Assembly: GCA_001510075.1 (NCBI GenBank)
Contig: LFEN01000003.1
Location: 1-39,053 of the forward strand
Direction: 5' to 3'
Origin: Alphaproteobacteria bacterium casp-alpha2
GTDB taxonomy: Bacteria; Pseudomonadota; Alphaproteobacteria; Rhodospirillales; Casp-alpha2
DNA length: 39,053 bases
The notes under the pieces were generated by a model, which saw only the letters and a list, made by a program, of their open reading frames with translations, did not search any database and had not been told where the DNA came from. A program made the translations under genes and the position numbers. Shown piece by piece: positions 1-8,922 of the stretch (positions are counted from its first letter, which is position 1; each line of letters opens with the position of its first letter).

Positions 1-1009
1 GGCCCCCGCCCCCCCCGGCCTCTTTGTCGGCCAGGATGCGTTCGAGCACGAACAACACCGTTACCGCCGACATGTTGCCGTGGCCCTTGAGGATGGCTCT
101 GGAATCCGCCAATCCGCCGGGCTCGAGGCCGAAGACGCCTTCCAGCGCATCAACCACCTTGGCCCCGCCGGGATGCACGGCGAAGCCGTCGATGTCGTCC
201 AGGGACAAATTCTCGGAGGCCAGAAACAGATCCAGGGCGGCGCGGTAATCGCGCTCGACGATGCCCGGAATATCGCGCGAGAACAGCACGCCCAGGCCGT
301 CGTCCTCGACCCGCCAGCCCATGACATCCAGCGTGTCGGGCCAGGTATGTTCGCCCCAGGCGCTGAGTATCGGCGTGCCATTGACGGGGTCTTTTGCCGT
401 CATCACCGCCGCCGCCGCGCCATCGCCAAAAAGCGCCGTGGCGATGACATTCGATTTCGACCGGTCAGCGGAGCGAAACGTAAGACCGCAAAGCTCGACC
501 ACCAATAACAAGACATTGGCGCCGGGACGGCTGATCGCCATCTGCCCCGCCCTGGCCAACCCGAGAACGCCGCCGGCGCAGCCAAGCCCGAACACCGGAA
601 GCCGTTCGACATTTCGGCGCAGTTTCATCCGTTCCATGATCAACGCATCGAGGCTCGGCGTTGCAATCCCCGATGAGGAAACGGCGACGACGGCGTCGAT
701 ATCTTCGGCCTCAAGCCCGGCCTGATCGAGGGCGCGATTGGCGGCCTGCTCTAAAAGATTCAGGGCGTTTTCCACGTAAAGCGCGTTGCGTTCCTTGAAA
801 CCGTGCGTTTCGCCGTACCAATCGAGCGGCACGCAGGAATAACGGCTGTCGATGGCGGCGTTGCCGTAAACGGGCGCAAGGCGCTCGAAATCCTTGAACG
901 ACGCGCCGAATAATGCCGCCCCGAAGCGCGCCACATCCACCTGTTTGAGAAGATACGCAGGGACCGCGGTGGCAAGCGCCAACAGAGAGGCTTGGGGGGT
1001 GTCTGCCAT
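1..1009 (-). CDS. Type III polyketide synthase (chalcone synthase-like), C-terminus cut by window edge
   Basis: Reading leftward from the ATG at 1009 gives 336 codons without a stop, so the gene runs out of the window. The product is a thiolase-fold type III polyketide synthase. Family knowledge: these condense malonyl-CoA onto an acyl-CoA starter without an acyl carrier protein. The Cys-His-Asn triad is visible: Cys144 in GLGCAGG, His279 in FAVHPGG and Asn312 in GHGNMS. The usual C-terminal GPG loop is missing, so roughly 40 residues probably lie outside the window. The last visible residues are a glycine run (EAGGGGG). The gene starts 26 bases after a small unknown gene on the same strand and is probably co-transcribed with it. 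Only a weak ribosome site is seen. The product (alkylresorcinol, pyrone or other) cannot be read from the sequence. Confidence 0.9.
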   Translation of the reverse strand, partial: MADTPQASLLALATAVPAYLLKQVDVARFGAALFGASFKDFERLAPVYGNAAIDSRYSCVPLDWYGETHGFKERNALYVENALNLLEQAANRALDQAGLEAEDIDAVVAVSSSGIATPSLDALIMERMKLRRNVERLPVFGLGCAGGVLGLARAGQMAISRPGANVLLLVVELCGLTFRSADRSKSNVIATALFGDGAAAAVMTAKDPVNGTPILSAWGEHTWPDTLDVMGWRVEDDGLGVLFSRDIPGIVERDYRAALDLFLASENLSLDDIDGFAVHPGGAKVVDALEGVFGLEPGGLADSRAILKGHGNMSAVTVLFVLERILADKEAGGGGG

Positions 1010-1035
1010 GGCGAAAATTTGGCGTTACCCTTGCC

Positions 1036-1353
1036 TCAGGAGAACCGCTTGGGGAACGCCGCCTTGATGGTCTCGGTGAACAGGCGGGTGATGCGGAAGA
1101 TGTCTTCCTGGGCCTTGAACAGGTTGGCGGCATAATTTTCATCGACCGGGGCGGTGCGGGCCTGTTCGGCCAGTTCCTGACCGCGCGCCAGGTTGACGAC
1201 TTTTTGGCCGCCGCCGGATAGCTTCACCGTGTCGGTGATGGTGCGCCCGGCCGGGGTGTTATCAGCAGAATTCGCCGCCACGCCGGTATTGATCCGCAAG
1301 GGCGGGTTGCGGGCGATAAACAGTTTGGCGAAGTAATTGCGGATTTCGGTCAT
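1036..1353 (-). CDS. Small conserved-looking protein of unknown function
   Basis: This gene encodes 105 residues from ATG 1353 (MTEIRNYFAKLF). The frame stays open upstream to 1434, but that start would run into the end of recQ, so the internal ATG, 43 bases after the recQ stop, is preferred. I do not recognise the family. There is no signal peptide or membrane segment. The N-terminus is amphipathic, the middle is Gly/Asn/Thr-rich, and the C-terminal third (ENYAANLFKAQEDIFRITRL) looks helical. The protein ends in a basic PKRFS tail. It lies between recQ and the polyketide synthase on the same strand, so it may be part of one transcript, but nothing links it functionally to either. Confidence 0.65.
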   Translation of the reverse strand: MTEIRNYFAKLFIARNPPLRINTGVAANSADNTPAGRTITDTVKLSGGGQKVVNLARGQELAEQARTAPVDENYAANLFKAQEDIFRITRLFTETIKAAFPKRFS

Positions 1354-1396
1354 AACCCATTGTAGCACAACGCCTAAGCGAGAGGAAGCGAGCCGG

Positions 1397-3259
1397 TCAG
1401 GGGCTTGGATTCTCCGATGCTTCGCTAAATTCATCGATCAAGGCCAGGAAAGGCAGGGCGAAATCCCTGAGCTTGGCCTCGCCGACACCAAATACCTCGG
1501 CGAACTCGGCCTCGTTTGCCGGTTTGTTGGCGGCCATGTCGACCAGGGATCGGTCGCGGAAGATGACATAGGCGGGCACGCCGCGTTCTTGCGCGAATTC
1601 CAGCCGCAATTTTTTGAGGGCGGCGAACAGGGTCTGATCGGCCTCAGGCAAGTCCGGTGTCGCCGTAGCGGATTTTTTGGGCCCACGGGACCCGGAACTC
1701 TTCCGGTGCGCCGGGTCGCGGCGGAAGCGAAACGCGCCGGCCGAATCCAACAACGAGCGCCCGCTCTCCGTCAAATTGAGGCCGCCGTGACCGGCAACGT
1801 CGAGGCGCAGATACCCGGCGGCGACCAATTGGCGGATGATCGAGCGCCAGGTGTCTTTGTTTTCATCACTGCCGATGCCATAGGCGGGCAGGCGCTGGTG
1901 GCCGAGGCTGCGGATTTTTTCCGTGTCTTTGCCCAACAGCACATCAACGACATGGACGGCGCCGAACCGGTGGCCGGTTTGTTCGATAGCGCCGAGCACA
2001 TTTTTGGCGTGAACCGCGCCGTCTTCCAGGACCGGCGGGTCGAGGCAGATGTCGCAGTTGCCGCAGGCCTCCGAGGCCTCGTCGAAATAGGCCAGCAACG
2101 CCCGGCGGCGGCATTGCGGCGCCTCGCAATAAGCAATCAGGGCATCGAGGCGTTTGTGTTCGCGCCGCTTGTTATCATCGTCGTCGTCGCCGTCTTCAAT
2201 GAAGATGCGGCGCTGGCGAATATCGTCCATGCCGTACAACATGAACGCGTCCGCCGGTGCGCCATCGCGTCCGGCCCGGCCCAGTTCCTGGTAATAGGCT
2301 TCCATGTTGCCGGGCAGGTTGGCGTGAAAGACATAGCGCACGTCGGGTTTGTCGATGCCCATGCCAAAAGCAATGGTCGCCACCATGATGACGCCCGGTT
2401 CGGTCATGAAGATATCCTGGTTTTCGGCCCTGACGGCGCTGTCCAGCCCGGCGTGGTAGGGCAATGCCCTGAAGCCGTTTTTCACCAACAATTCCGCCGC
2501 AGCTTCGGTTTTTTTGCGCGACAGGCAGTAAACGATGCCGCTGTCGCCGGGCCGGGCGCCGACAAAATCCACAAGCTGGCGTTTCCATTCGCGGCGGATT
2601 TCGACGGCAAGGCTGATATTCGGCCGGTCGAAGCCGGAAACAAAGATCCGCCCCTGGCCGTTGAAAAGCTTGGCCGAGATATCCTGGCGCGTCGCCTCGT
2701 CCGCCGTCGCCGTGAACGCCGACAGGGGAACGCCGGGAAACAGTTCGGCCAGCCGGCTCAGGGCTTCGTACTCGGGCCTGAAGGACGGCCCCCAGCGCGA
2801 AATGCAATGGGCCTCGTCGATGGCGATCTGGACAAGGTTCAGGCACCCGAGCGCCGTCAACATGCGCTCCGTCATCAGCCGTTCGGGCGAGATGTATAAC
2901 AGGCGGGTTTCGCCCGACTGCACGGTGCGCCAGGTGGCGACGTTGGTGTCGCGTGTGCGCGATGAATTGATCGTCGCGGCTTGAACGCCGTCGAGCTTTA
3001 ACGCCGCCACCTGATCTTCCATCAACGCCACCAGCGGCGAGACCACCAACGTCAACCCGTCGCCCCGGACCAGGGCCGGAATTTGAAAGCACAGCGATTT
3101 GCCCGATCCCGTCGGCATCACCGTGAGCACGCTGATACCGTCGAGGATGCTGGCGATGACGTCTTCCTGACCCGGCCGGAACGAGGAATACCCGAACACG
3201 TCTTTGAGAATACGATGAGCCTCTATACCGAGGGGGGAATTGGCGCTAAGGGCTGGCAT
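1397..3259 (-). CDS. recQ: ATP-dependent DNA helicase RecQ
   Basis: The protein has 620 residues and full RecQ architecture. It is a 3'-5' superfamily 2 helicase that unwinds DNA in recombination and stalled-fork repair. The Walker A motif PTGSGKS is at about residues 49-55 and the DEAH box at 148-151. Motif VI (QELGRAGRDG) is followed by the RecQ zinc-binding cysteines (YCEAPQC and ACGNCDIC), a winged-helix region and a C-terminal HRDC domain (about 530-610). The start is ATG 3259. Oddities: the aromatic-rich loop after DEAH reads CISRWGPSFRPEY instead of the common CISQWGHDFRPEY, and a run of aspartates (GDDDDDN) sits just before the zinc region. The gene follows the LysM/M23 gene by 9 bases on the same strand. 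Confidence 0.96.
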   Translation of the reverse strand: MPALSANSPLGIEAHRILKDVFGYSSFRPGQEDVIASILDGISVLTVMPTGSGKSLCFQIPALVRGDGLTLVVSPLVALMEDQVAALKLDGVQAATINSSRTRDTNVATWRTVQSGETRLLYISPERLMTERMLTALGCLNLVQIAIDEAHCISRWGPSFRPEYEALSRLAELFPGVPLSAFTATADEATRQDISAKLFNGQGRIFVSGFDRPNISLAVEIRREWKRQLVDFVGARPGDSGIVYCLSRKKTEAAAELLVKNGFRALPYHAGLDSAVRAENQDIFMTEPGVIMVATIAFGMGIDKPDVRYVFHANLPGNMEAYYQELGRAGRDGAPADAFMLYGMDDIRQRRIFIEDGDDDDDNKRREHKRLDALIAYCEAPQCRRRALLAYFDEASEACGNCDICLDPPVLEDGAVHAKNVLGAIEQTGHRFGAVHVVDVLLGKDTEKIRSLGHQRLPAYGIGSDENKDTWRSIIRQLVAAGYLRLDVAGHGGLNLTESGRSLLDSAGAFRFRRDPAHRKSSGSRGPKKSATATPDLPEADQTLFAALKKLRLEFAQERGVPAYVIFRDRSLVDMAANKPANEAEFAEVFGVGEAKLRDFALPFLALIDEFSEASENPSP

Positions 3260-3268
3260 TAGGTGCGA

Positions 3269-4210
3269 TCAAACGCCGCGCAGGTATTTTTGCGGGTCGC
3301 GCGCGGTGCGGCCGCGGCGCAACTCGAAATGAAGCTGCGGGCTCTTGACGCCGCCGGTCGAGCCGACCGTGGCAATCTGGTGGCCCTTGGCGACCTTGTC
3401 GCCACGCTTGATCAAGACCTTGTCGACGTGGGCATAGGCCGTCACCCAGCCGCCGGAATGCTTGACCAAAATGAGATTGCCGAAACCGCGAAGCTCATTC
3501 CCGGCATACACGACGACGCCGTTTTCCGCCGCCTTGACCGAGGCACCCCGCCGGGCGGCGATATTGATGCCGTCGTTGCGCAAGCCCTTGGCCTTGGTCC
3601 CGAAACCGGACACCACGCGTCCTTTGACCGGCCACAGGAAACCCTTGCCGCTGGATGCGGGGGCGCGTGGAATGACTGCGGGGGTGGCACGCGTTGTCAC
3701 TTGCCCCCGGGCGGGTCTTTTTGGTGCCAACGTTCGGGGCTTTTCGGTCAGCACCAGCTTTTGCCCCGCCTGGATACCATAGGGCGGCTTCAGGCCGTTG
3801 GTCCGGGCCAGATCGTAAGGATCGATGGCATACTGCCGGGCAATGCCGTAGACCGTTTCGCCTCGGCTGACAACGTGCTGGCGGCCACGGGGCAGGACAA
3901 CACGCTGGCCTTTGTTCAGGTGATACGGCGGCTGCAACCGGTTGGCCTGGATAATGGCGCGCACCGGCACCCGGTGGCGGCGCGACAGGGCATAGACCGT
4001 ATCGCCTTGCCCGGCGATGACGGCATTGGCGCCGACAAAAGCGCGAGAAGATGAAGATGAACGCGGGGGCGGCGATTGGCGCGAGGATGGCGGCGGCGGG
4101 GTGTTAATATCCCGCGGCCCGGCTTCATAGCCATACCCCCTGGGTGGCCATTCGACATTGCCGCAGGCGCTGACAAATAGCACTAAAGCTAAAACAAGAA
4201 ATCCCCTCAT
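3269..4210 (-). CDS. LysM/M23-domain lipoprotein, NlpD-like with degenerate peptidase site
   Basis: The gene encodes 313 residues from ATG 4210, chosen because it gives a lipoprotein signal (FVSAC, lipid Cys16); longer versions upstream would bury it. A Pro/Ser-rich linker follows, then two LysM peptidoglycan-binding repeats (about residues 65-105 and 112-155) and a C-terminal M23/LytM domain. The site that should read HxGxD reads NDGIN, so the first zinc His and the Asp are both lost, while YAH and LHFEL remain. Family knowledge: such degenerate LytM proteins (NlpD, EnvC, DipM) activate or localise amidases during division rather than cut peptidoglycan. It follows pcm on the same strand, as in the conserved surE-pcm-lysM cluster, but here an inverted-repeat element separates them. 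Confidence 0.9.
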   Translation of the reverse strand: MRGFLVLALVLFVSACGNVEWPPRGYGYEAGPRDINTPPPPSSRQSPPPRSSSSSRAFVGANAVIAGQGDTVYALSRRHRVPVRAIIQANRLQPPYHLNKGQRVVLPRGRQHVVSRGETVYGIARQYAIDPYDLARTNGLKPPYGIQAGQKLVLTEKPRTLAPKRPARGQVTTRATPAVIPRAPASSGKGFLWPVKGRVVSGFGTKAKGLRNDGINIAARRGASVKAAENGVVVYAGNELRGFGNLILVKHSGGWVTAYAHVDKVLIKRGDKVAKGHQIATVGSTGGVKSPQLHFELRRGRTARDPQKYLRGV

Positions 4211-4270
4211 AACCGGATTATCGCTTATGCCCCCCGCCCTATCAACGCTATCCGGTAGAAAAGATGAATG

Positions 4271-4397
4271 AACCACAGAGCACACAGAGACCACAGAGAA
4301 GAAAAGGTAAGCAAGATAATGGAAATAAAATCCTTCGCGCCAACGGCGCATTCTTTCCTTCTCTGTGGTCTCTGTGGTCTCTGTGTGCTCTGTGGTA
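4271..4397. repeat. Intergenic inverted repeat built of ACCACAGAG-type units
   Basis: The left arm (4272-4303) begins ACCACAGAGCACACAGAG and its reverse complement recurs as the right arm (4358-4396). The right arm carries one extra 10-base unit (TCTCTGTGGT). The roughly 54-base centre is unrelated. Folded, the arms make a stem of about 30 bp with one bulged unit. It fills most of the 208-base gap between pcm and the LysM/M23 lipoprotein gene. Similar CTCTGTGGT repeats are scattered in many environmental bacterial genomes. It could act as a terminator or mRNA stabiliser, but no function is demonstrable here. Confidence 0.85.
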
Positions 4398-4418
4398 ATT
4401 TCTCTTTAAAACTAAGCC

Positions 4419-5057
4419 TCAGTCCACGGCCTTGCCGGCGACCAGGGGAACGAATCGGGTTTGGCCCAAATCTTCGGTTTCGATGTCGCCATTGGCGCGC
4501 CGCACCCTGAGCAGGTGCTGGTCGTTTTCGTCGAGGCCCACGGGCACGATCATGATGCCGCCGTCGCCCAGTTGATCGAGCAGAATTTCGGGAATATCGG
4601 CCGCCGCCGCGGTCACCATGATGCGCTCGAACGGGGCCTGTTCGGGCCACCCCAGGCTGCCGTCGCCGACGACCATGGTGACGTTGACCAGACCCAGTTT
4701 TTTAATGCGTTCCTCGGCTTCCTGGAACAGCGCCGGGTGGCGTTCCACGGTATAAAGCCGGCGGCAAAGGCGGGCCAGCACGCAGGCCTGATACCCGGAC
4801 CCGGTGCCGATTTCCAACACCTTCATGCGCTCGGTGATGTCGAGCGCCTGGGTCATGCGGCCAACCACGGAAGGCTGGCTCAGGGTCTGGTGGTGGCCGA
4901 TGGGAAGGGCGACGTCATCAAATGCCTGGGCTTGAAAAAGATCGGGCAAAAACATTTGACGCGGCGTCGCCTCGATGGCGTCGAGCACCGTTTTGTCGGT
5001 GACGCCTTTGCGGCTGAGATCGGCCATCATCTGCGCTTGATCGGACGCCGAATTCAT
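4419..5057 (-). CDS. pcm: Protein-L-isoaspartate O-methyltransferase
   Basis: The protein has 212 residues, close to the family norm. It methylates L-isoaspartyl residues in damaged proteins using S-adenosylmethionine, allowing repair. The active-site segment LPIGHHQTLSQP (around residues 52-63) and SAM motif I, VLEIGTGSGY, are intact. The ATG at 5057 overlaps the surE stop by four bases (ATGA), so translation is probably coupled. The order serS-surE-pcm is conserved in alphaproteobacteria. A more divergent relative lies at 35813-36463. Confidence 0.95.
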   Translation of the reverse strand: MNSASDQAQMMADLSRKGVTDKTVLDAIEATPRQMFLPDLFQAQAFDDVALPIGHHQTLSQPSVVGRMTQALDITERMKVLEIGTGSGYQACVLARLCRRLYTVERHPALFQEAEERIKKLGLVNVTMVVGDGSLGWPEQAPFERIMVTAAAADIPEILLDQLGDGGIMIVPVGLDENDQHLLRVRRANGDIETEDLGQTRFVPLVAGKAVD

Positions 5058-5836
5058 TTGAAGCGGGCTTTCAGCTTTTTCAAGGTCGGCCCGTGGGTCA
5101 AATTCATGGTCAGGGGGGTCACCGAAACGGCGCCGCGGGAAAGCGCTTCCAGGTCGGTGCCGGGGCCATAATGTTGCTCGCGCCGCTGCGCCCCGATCCA
5201 GTAATAAGGCTCGCCCCGGGGGTCTTCGCCGCGCACCAGGTCGCTGCCGATTTTACGCTGGCCCTGGCGGGTAATCTCGATGCCGGTGACTTTTGCCGCC
5301 AACACATTGGGGAAATTGACATTCATCAACACCCCCTTGGGCCAGGCTTCTTTTGTCAGCTTTTTCATCACCTTGGCCACCCACTTTTCCGCCGTCCCCC
5401 ACTTCACCGGATGGCCGTCTTTTTGCAGTTGCGATAAGGCCACGGACGGCACGCCCAGCAACGTGCCTTCCATGGCCGCGGCCACGGTGCCGGAATAGGT
5501 CACGTCTTCGCCCATGTTGCCGCCCCGGTTGATGCCGGAAACGACCAAATCGGGCGGCGCTTCTTTCATGATTTCCTTGATGCCTAACAACACGCAATCG
5601 GTCGGCGTGCCGTTGATGGCATAGCGGTGCTGAGACAGGTTGCGAATACGCAAGGGAATGCGCAGTGTCAGGGAATGGCTGGCGGCGCTTTGCTCGGTTT
5701 CCGGCGCCACCACCCAAACCTCGACCGCCAATTTTTGCATGATGCCTTCGAGCGCCTTCAGCCCCGGTGCATTGATGCCGTCGTCATTGGAAATCAGCAC
5801 CCGCGCACGAGAAAGTTTGATCGCCTTATTTGCCAT
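5054..5836 (-). CDS. surE: 5'/3'-nucleotidase SurE
   Basis: The protein has 260 residues from ATG 5836; a TTG nine bases upstream is possible but less likely. SurE is a metal-dependent nucleoside monophosphate phosphatase linked to stationary-phase survival. The metal site [11 protein letters not shown] lies near the N-terminus, followed by the conserved [13 protein letters not shown] and [11 protein letters not shown] segments and [21 protein letters not shown]-type residues typical of the family. The start lies inside the last codons of serS (11-base overlap) and the stop overlaps pcm, which indicates one operon. Confidence 0.95.
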   Translation of the reverse strand: MANKAIKLSRARVLISNDDGINAPGLKALEGIMQKLAVEVWVVAPETEQSAASHSLTLRIPLRIRNLSQHRYAINGTPTDCVLLGIKEIMKEAPPDLVVSGINRGGNMGEDVTYSGTVAAAMEGTLLGVPSVALSQLQKDGHPVKWGTAEKWVAKVMKKLTKEAWPKGVLMNVNFPNVLAAKVTGIEITRQGQRKIGSDLVRGEDPRGEPYYWIGAQRREQHYGPGTDLEALSRGAVSVTPLTMNLTHGPTLKKLKARFK

Positions 5837-7106
5837 CGGCGGCAATCACCTCAAGCCCGCCCATATAGGGACGCAGCGCCTCGGGCACGACGATGGAGCC
5901 GTCGGCTTGTTGGTAGTTTTCCAGAATGGCGACCAAGGTCCGCCCGACGGCGAGACCGGAACCGTTGAGCGTGTGGACGAATTGGGTTTGCTTGTCGGCT
6001 TTTTTCTTGAAGCGCGCCTTCATGCGCCGGGCCTGAAAATCGCCGCAGTTGGAGCAACTGGAAATCTCGCGGTATTGGTTCTGGCCCGGTAACCAGACCT
6101 CGATATCGTAGGTTTTTTGTGCGCCGAACCCCATGTCGCCGGTCGATAGCACCACGGTGCGGTAGGCCAGCCCCAGACGTTTCAGGACTTCTTCGGCGCA
6201 TTCGGTCATGCGTTCCAGCTCGTCCCGGGATGTATCGGGGGTGCAGATGGTGACCATTTCGACCTTGGTGAACTGATGCTGGCGGATCATGCCGCGCGTG
6301 TCCTTGCCCGCCGATCCGGCTTCGGAGCGGAAGCACCAGGTCATCGCCGTATAGCGGCGCGGTAAATAGTCGGCCTCGATGATGGTATCGGCGACGATAT
6401 TGGTCAGCGGCACCTCGGCGGTAGGGATCAGCCACAGGCCGTCTTCGGTCTTGAACAAGTCGTCGCCGAATTTCGGCAACTGCCCGGTGCCGTACATGGC
6501 CCCATCGTTGACCAAGGCTGGCGGGTTGACCTCGGTAAGGCCGTGTTCGGTGGTGTGCAGATCGAGCATGAAGTTGGCAAGGGCGCGTTCCATACGCGCC
6601 AGGGCGCCGGACAGCAGCACGAACCTGGCCCCGGACATTTTCGCCGCCGTCTCGAAATCCATCAGTCCCAGGGCTTCGCCGAGGTCAAAATGTTCTTTCG
6701 GGGCGAAATCGAACGACGGAATATCACCCCACTTGCGGACTTCGACGTTCGCAGACTCATCTTCGCCGTCGGGCACATCGTCGGCGGGCAGGTTGGGCAG
6801 TTGCGATAACGCCTTATCCAGGTCTTTGGCCGCCGCATCGGCTGCCAATTCGGCTTCGGCCTGGGCATCTTTGGATTTGGCGACTTCGGCCAAAAGATCG
6901 GCTGCGTCTTCGCCCTTGGATTTGGCGGCGCCGATTTCTTTGGAAAGTTTATTGCGTTTGGCCTGGATGTCCTGGGCCTTGGTCTGCAAATCCCGCCGCC
7001 ACTGGTCGAGCTTGATCAGCTCCGTCGCCTGTGAGGCTAAACCCCGGCGCGCCATGCCCTTATCAAAATCATCGGGGTTTTCGCGGATCCATTTAATGTC
7101 GAACAT
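5826..7106 (-). CDS. serS: Seryl-tRNA synthetase
   Basis: The protein has 426 residues and is a class II aminoacyl-tRNA synthetase charging tRNA-Ser (and tRNA-Sec where present). The N-terminal arm (about residues 30-105) is an Ala/Lys/Glu-rich antiparallel coiled coil that grips the tRNA long arm. The catalytic core shows motif 2 ([15 protein letters not shown]) and motif 3 ([18 protein letters not shown]). The start is ATG 7106, eight bases after the tatC stop. The gene lies between tatC and surE, as in many alphaproteobacteria. Confidence 0.97.
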   Translation of the reverse strand: MFDIKWIRENPDDFDKGMARRGLASQATELIKLDQWRRDLQTKAQDIQAKRNKLSKEIGAAKSKGEDAADLLAEVAKSKDAQAEAELAADAAAKDLDKALSQLPNLPADDVPDGEDESANVEVRKWGDIPSFDFAPKEHFDLGEALGLMDFETAAKMSGARFVLLSGALARMERALANFMLDLHTTEHGLTEVNPPALVNDGAMYGTGQLPKFGDDLFKTEDGLWLIPTAEVPLTNIVADTIIEADYLPRRYTAMTWCFRSEAGSAGKDTRGMIRQHQFTKVEMVTICTPDTSRDELERMTECAEEVLKRLGLAYRTVVLSTGDMGFGAQKTYDIEVWLPGQNQYREISSCSNCGDFQARRMKARFKKKADKQTQFVHTLNGSGLAVGRTLVAILENYQQADGSIVVPEALRPYMGGLEVIAADGK

Positions 7107-7114
7107 CTGGCTTC

Positions 7115-7996
7115 CTATGTCGGGTCTTTGGCGTCTAGTTCTTCGGCATCGTCGTCGTCGAATTCATCGGCGTGGGGAATGTCATCCTCATCGTCATCGT
7201 CGTCATCTTCGTCATCTTCGTCATCTTCTTTGTCGCCACGTTTGCGTTCGACCATTTGCACGGAAAGGATTGAAATTTCGTAAAGCGCAATGGTCGGCAA
7301 GGCCAGCCCGATTTGGCTGATGACGTCGGGCGGCGTCAGGATGGCGGCGACGACGAAGACCAGGACGACGGCGTATTTGCGTTTTTCGCGCATGCCTTTG
7401 GATGTCACCATACCGGCCCGGCCCAGCAACGTCATCACCACCGGCAACTCGAAACAAAGCCCGAAAGCGAAGATCAACCGCATCACCAGGGACAGGTACT
7501 CGCCGACCTTGGCTTCCAACTGGATCGGCAGGGAACCGGCGCCGCCAACGGATTCGAAACTCAGGAAAAATTTCCAGGCCAGCGGGAAAACAAGGTAATA
7601 GACCAGCGCGCCGCCCATAAAAAACAGCACCGGCGTGGCGATCAGGAACGGCGCAAAGGCGCGTTTTTCGTTTTTATAAAGTCCCGGCGCGATGAACATC
7701 CAGACCTGGATGGCGATAAAAGGAAACGCCAGGAACAAAGCTGCGAAAAGGGCGACTTTAATATAGGTGAAAAAAGCTTCGTGCAGGGCCGTGAAAATCA
7801 ACCGCCTGGAGCCGCCCATATCTTCCAGCACATCGGCCAGGGGCGCCACCAGAAAATCGTACAGTTGCGGCGCAAAGTAATAACAGACGAAGAAAAGTAA
7901 AATGACGATGATTGCCGAATGCATCATCCGCTTGCGCAGCTCGATCAGATGTTCGAGCAACGGCATTGATTTTTCTTCGTGTCCCGTTTCCGCCAC
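7115..7996 (-). CDS. tatC: Sec-independent protein translocase TatC
   Basis: The protein has 293 residues and several membrane spans (six in the family). TatC is the receptor for twin-arginine signal peptides and binds TatB. The N-terminal [14 protein letters not shown] signature and the [16 protein letters not shown] segment are typical. The start is taken as GTG 7996, six bases after tatB; ATG 7966 would lose only ten residues. The last roughly 45 residues are an unusual acidic tail, mostly Asp and Glu with one His, encoded by near-repeats of GTCATCTTC on the plus strand. This extension is longer and more acidic than a plain TatC C-terminus. Confidence 0.96.
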   Translation of the reverse strand: MAETGHEEKSMPLLEHLIELRKRMMHSAIIVILLFFVCYYFAPQLYDFLVAPLADVLEDMGGSRRLIFTALHEAFFTYIKVALFAALFLAFPFIAIQVWMFIAPGLYKNEKRAFAPFLIATPVLFFMGGALVYYLVFPLAWKFFLSFESVGGAGSLPIQLEAKVGEYLSLVMRLIFAFGLCFELPVVMTLLGRAGMVTSKGMREKRKYAVVLVFVVAAILTPPDVISQIGLALPTIALYEISILSVQMVERKRGDKEDDEDDEDDDDDDEDDIPHADEFDDDDAEELDAKDPT

Positions 7997-8002
7997 GGCG
8001 AC

Positions 8003-8395
8003 CTACCCGTCGGCCTTTTTGGTGTCGTCTGTGTCTTCGGCCTTTTTTTCAGGGGCGGTCGAGGTGTTTAGGGTGTCCGCCGCCTCGGTCATTTCGTCAT
8101 AGACGTCCTTTTCCAGGTCTATTTCCTTGCTCAATTCGCCCGTGGGGTCGACGCTGTCGCCGATACGTTTAACGATATCGTTTCCGTCGGTGATCGCCAG
8201 TTCCTTTTTCAGGTCTTCAATATCCGCCTCGCGGGCGACGTCATCCAGGCCGTCCTGCAAATCACGCGCCATGGACCGCGCCTTGCGGATCCATTTGGTA
8301 ATGGTGCTGATAACCCGCGGCAAGTCCTTGGGCCCAACGACGATGATGGCGAGAACGGCAAGAATGAACAGCTCTTGCCAGCCTATGTCGAACAT
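8003..8395 (-). CDS. tatB: Twin-arginine translocase subunit TatB
   Basis: The protein has 130 residues. It has a short N-terminal membrane helix (MFDIGWQELFILAVLAIIVV), the GPKDLPR hinge and a long amphipathic helix, followed by a charged, disordered tail. The FDIGWQEL start with a conserved Glu and the GPKDLP motif separate TatB from TatA. TatB with TatC forms the signal-peptide receptor for folded exported proteins. It is transcribed after tatA and just ahead of tatC. Confidence 0.95.
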   Translation of the reverse strand: MFDIGWQELFILAVLAIIVVGPKDLPRVISTITKWIRKARSMARDLQDGLDDVAREADIEDLKKELAITDGNDIVKRIGDSVDPTGELSKEIDLEKDVYDEMTEAADTLNTSTAPEKKAEDTDDTKKADG

Positions 8396-8474
8396 AGCGG
8401 ATCAACGCTCCCAGCGGCAGGCTTGGTTGGCGCGGCGAAAAGGGGTTGGCCTGTTTTGGCCCCCCGACAAACGC

Positions 8475-8726
8475 TCAGGTCTTCGCCGCCCCGTCTTTAA
8501 TGTCGTCTTTCTTTGCTTCCGGCTCGGCGGTTTTGGTCTGCTCGGATTTAAGCACTTTTGCGTCCTCTTCATCGTCCGCGACGTCATCGTCCGCCTTCAT
8601 GCCTTTTTTGAAAGATTTCAGACCCTTGCCGAAATCACCCATCAACGCCGATATCTTCCCCCGGCCCCCAAACAAGACCAGGACGATAACAAGAATAATG
8701 ATTAGTTGCCACGGTCCAGGCGACAT
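8475..8726 (-). CDS. tatA: Twin-arginine translocase subunit TatA
   Basis: The protein has 83 residues from ATG 8726, chosen because a GAGGGG ribosome site lies five bases upstream; a GTG at 8738 is the alternative. The N-terminal helix ([19 protein letters not shown]) and the [24 protein letters not shown] amphipathic stretch are typical. TatA oligomerises to form the translocation pore. It is the first gene of tatA-tatB-tatC-serS-surE-pcm. The 196 bases upstream (8727-8922) must hold the operon promoter, but no clear -35/-10 pair stands out. Confidence 0.94.
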   Translation of the reverse strand: MSPGPWQLIIILVIVLVLFGGRGKISALMGDFGKGLKSFKKGMKADDDVADDEEDAKVLKSEQTKTAEPEAKKDDIKDGAAKT

Positions 8727-8922
8727 GATGCCCCTCACTTATTTTTCTGTTTCAGATTTGGTGGCGGATAATGGCAGAATCCCTGCGGTGGAGCAATGCA
8801 GGGAATAACAAAGTCTGAGCAAGCGCAAAAATGGCGGTTTTTTAAAGGCCCTACAGCCCTTGATCAGACATCAAGCGTGGCCGACCCCAGAGGGAAGTGG
8901 GGCCGGCCAGCCGGAGAGGGTA

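Noticed and set aside
1337-2899. 520-codon plus-strand open frame
   Set aside because: It is antisense to recQ, has the composition of a reverse-complement shadow, and shows no domain.
4268-4510. Plus-strand open frame starting MNHRAHRDHREEK
   Set aside because: It is the translation of the ACCACAGAG repeat followed by antisense of pcm. Such NHREHRE-type proteins are known artefacts of this repeat.
8879-8908. Hairpin GGCCGACCCC/GGGGCCGGCC after the Met/His-rich gene
   Set aside because: The stem has a mismatch and no T-run follows on the minus strand, so a terminator call is not supported.
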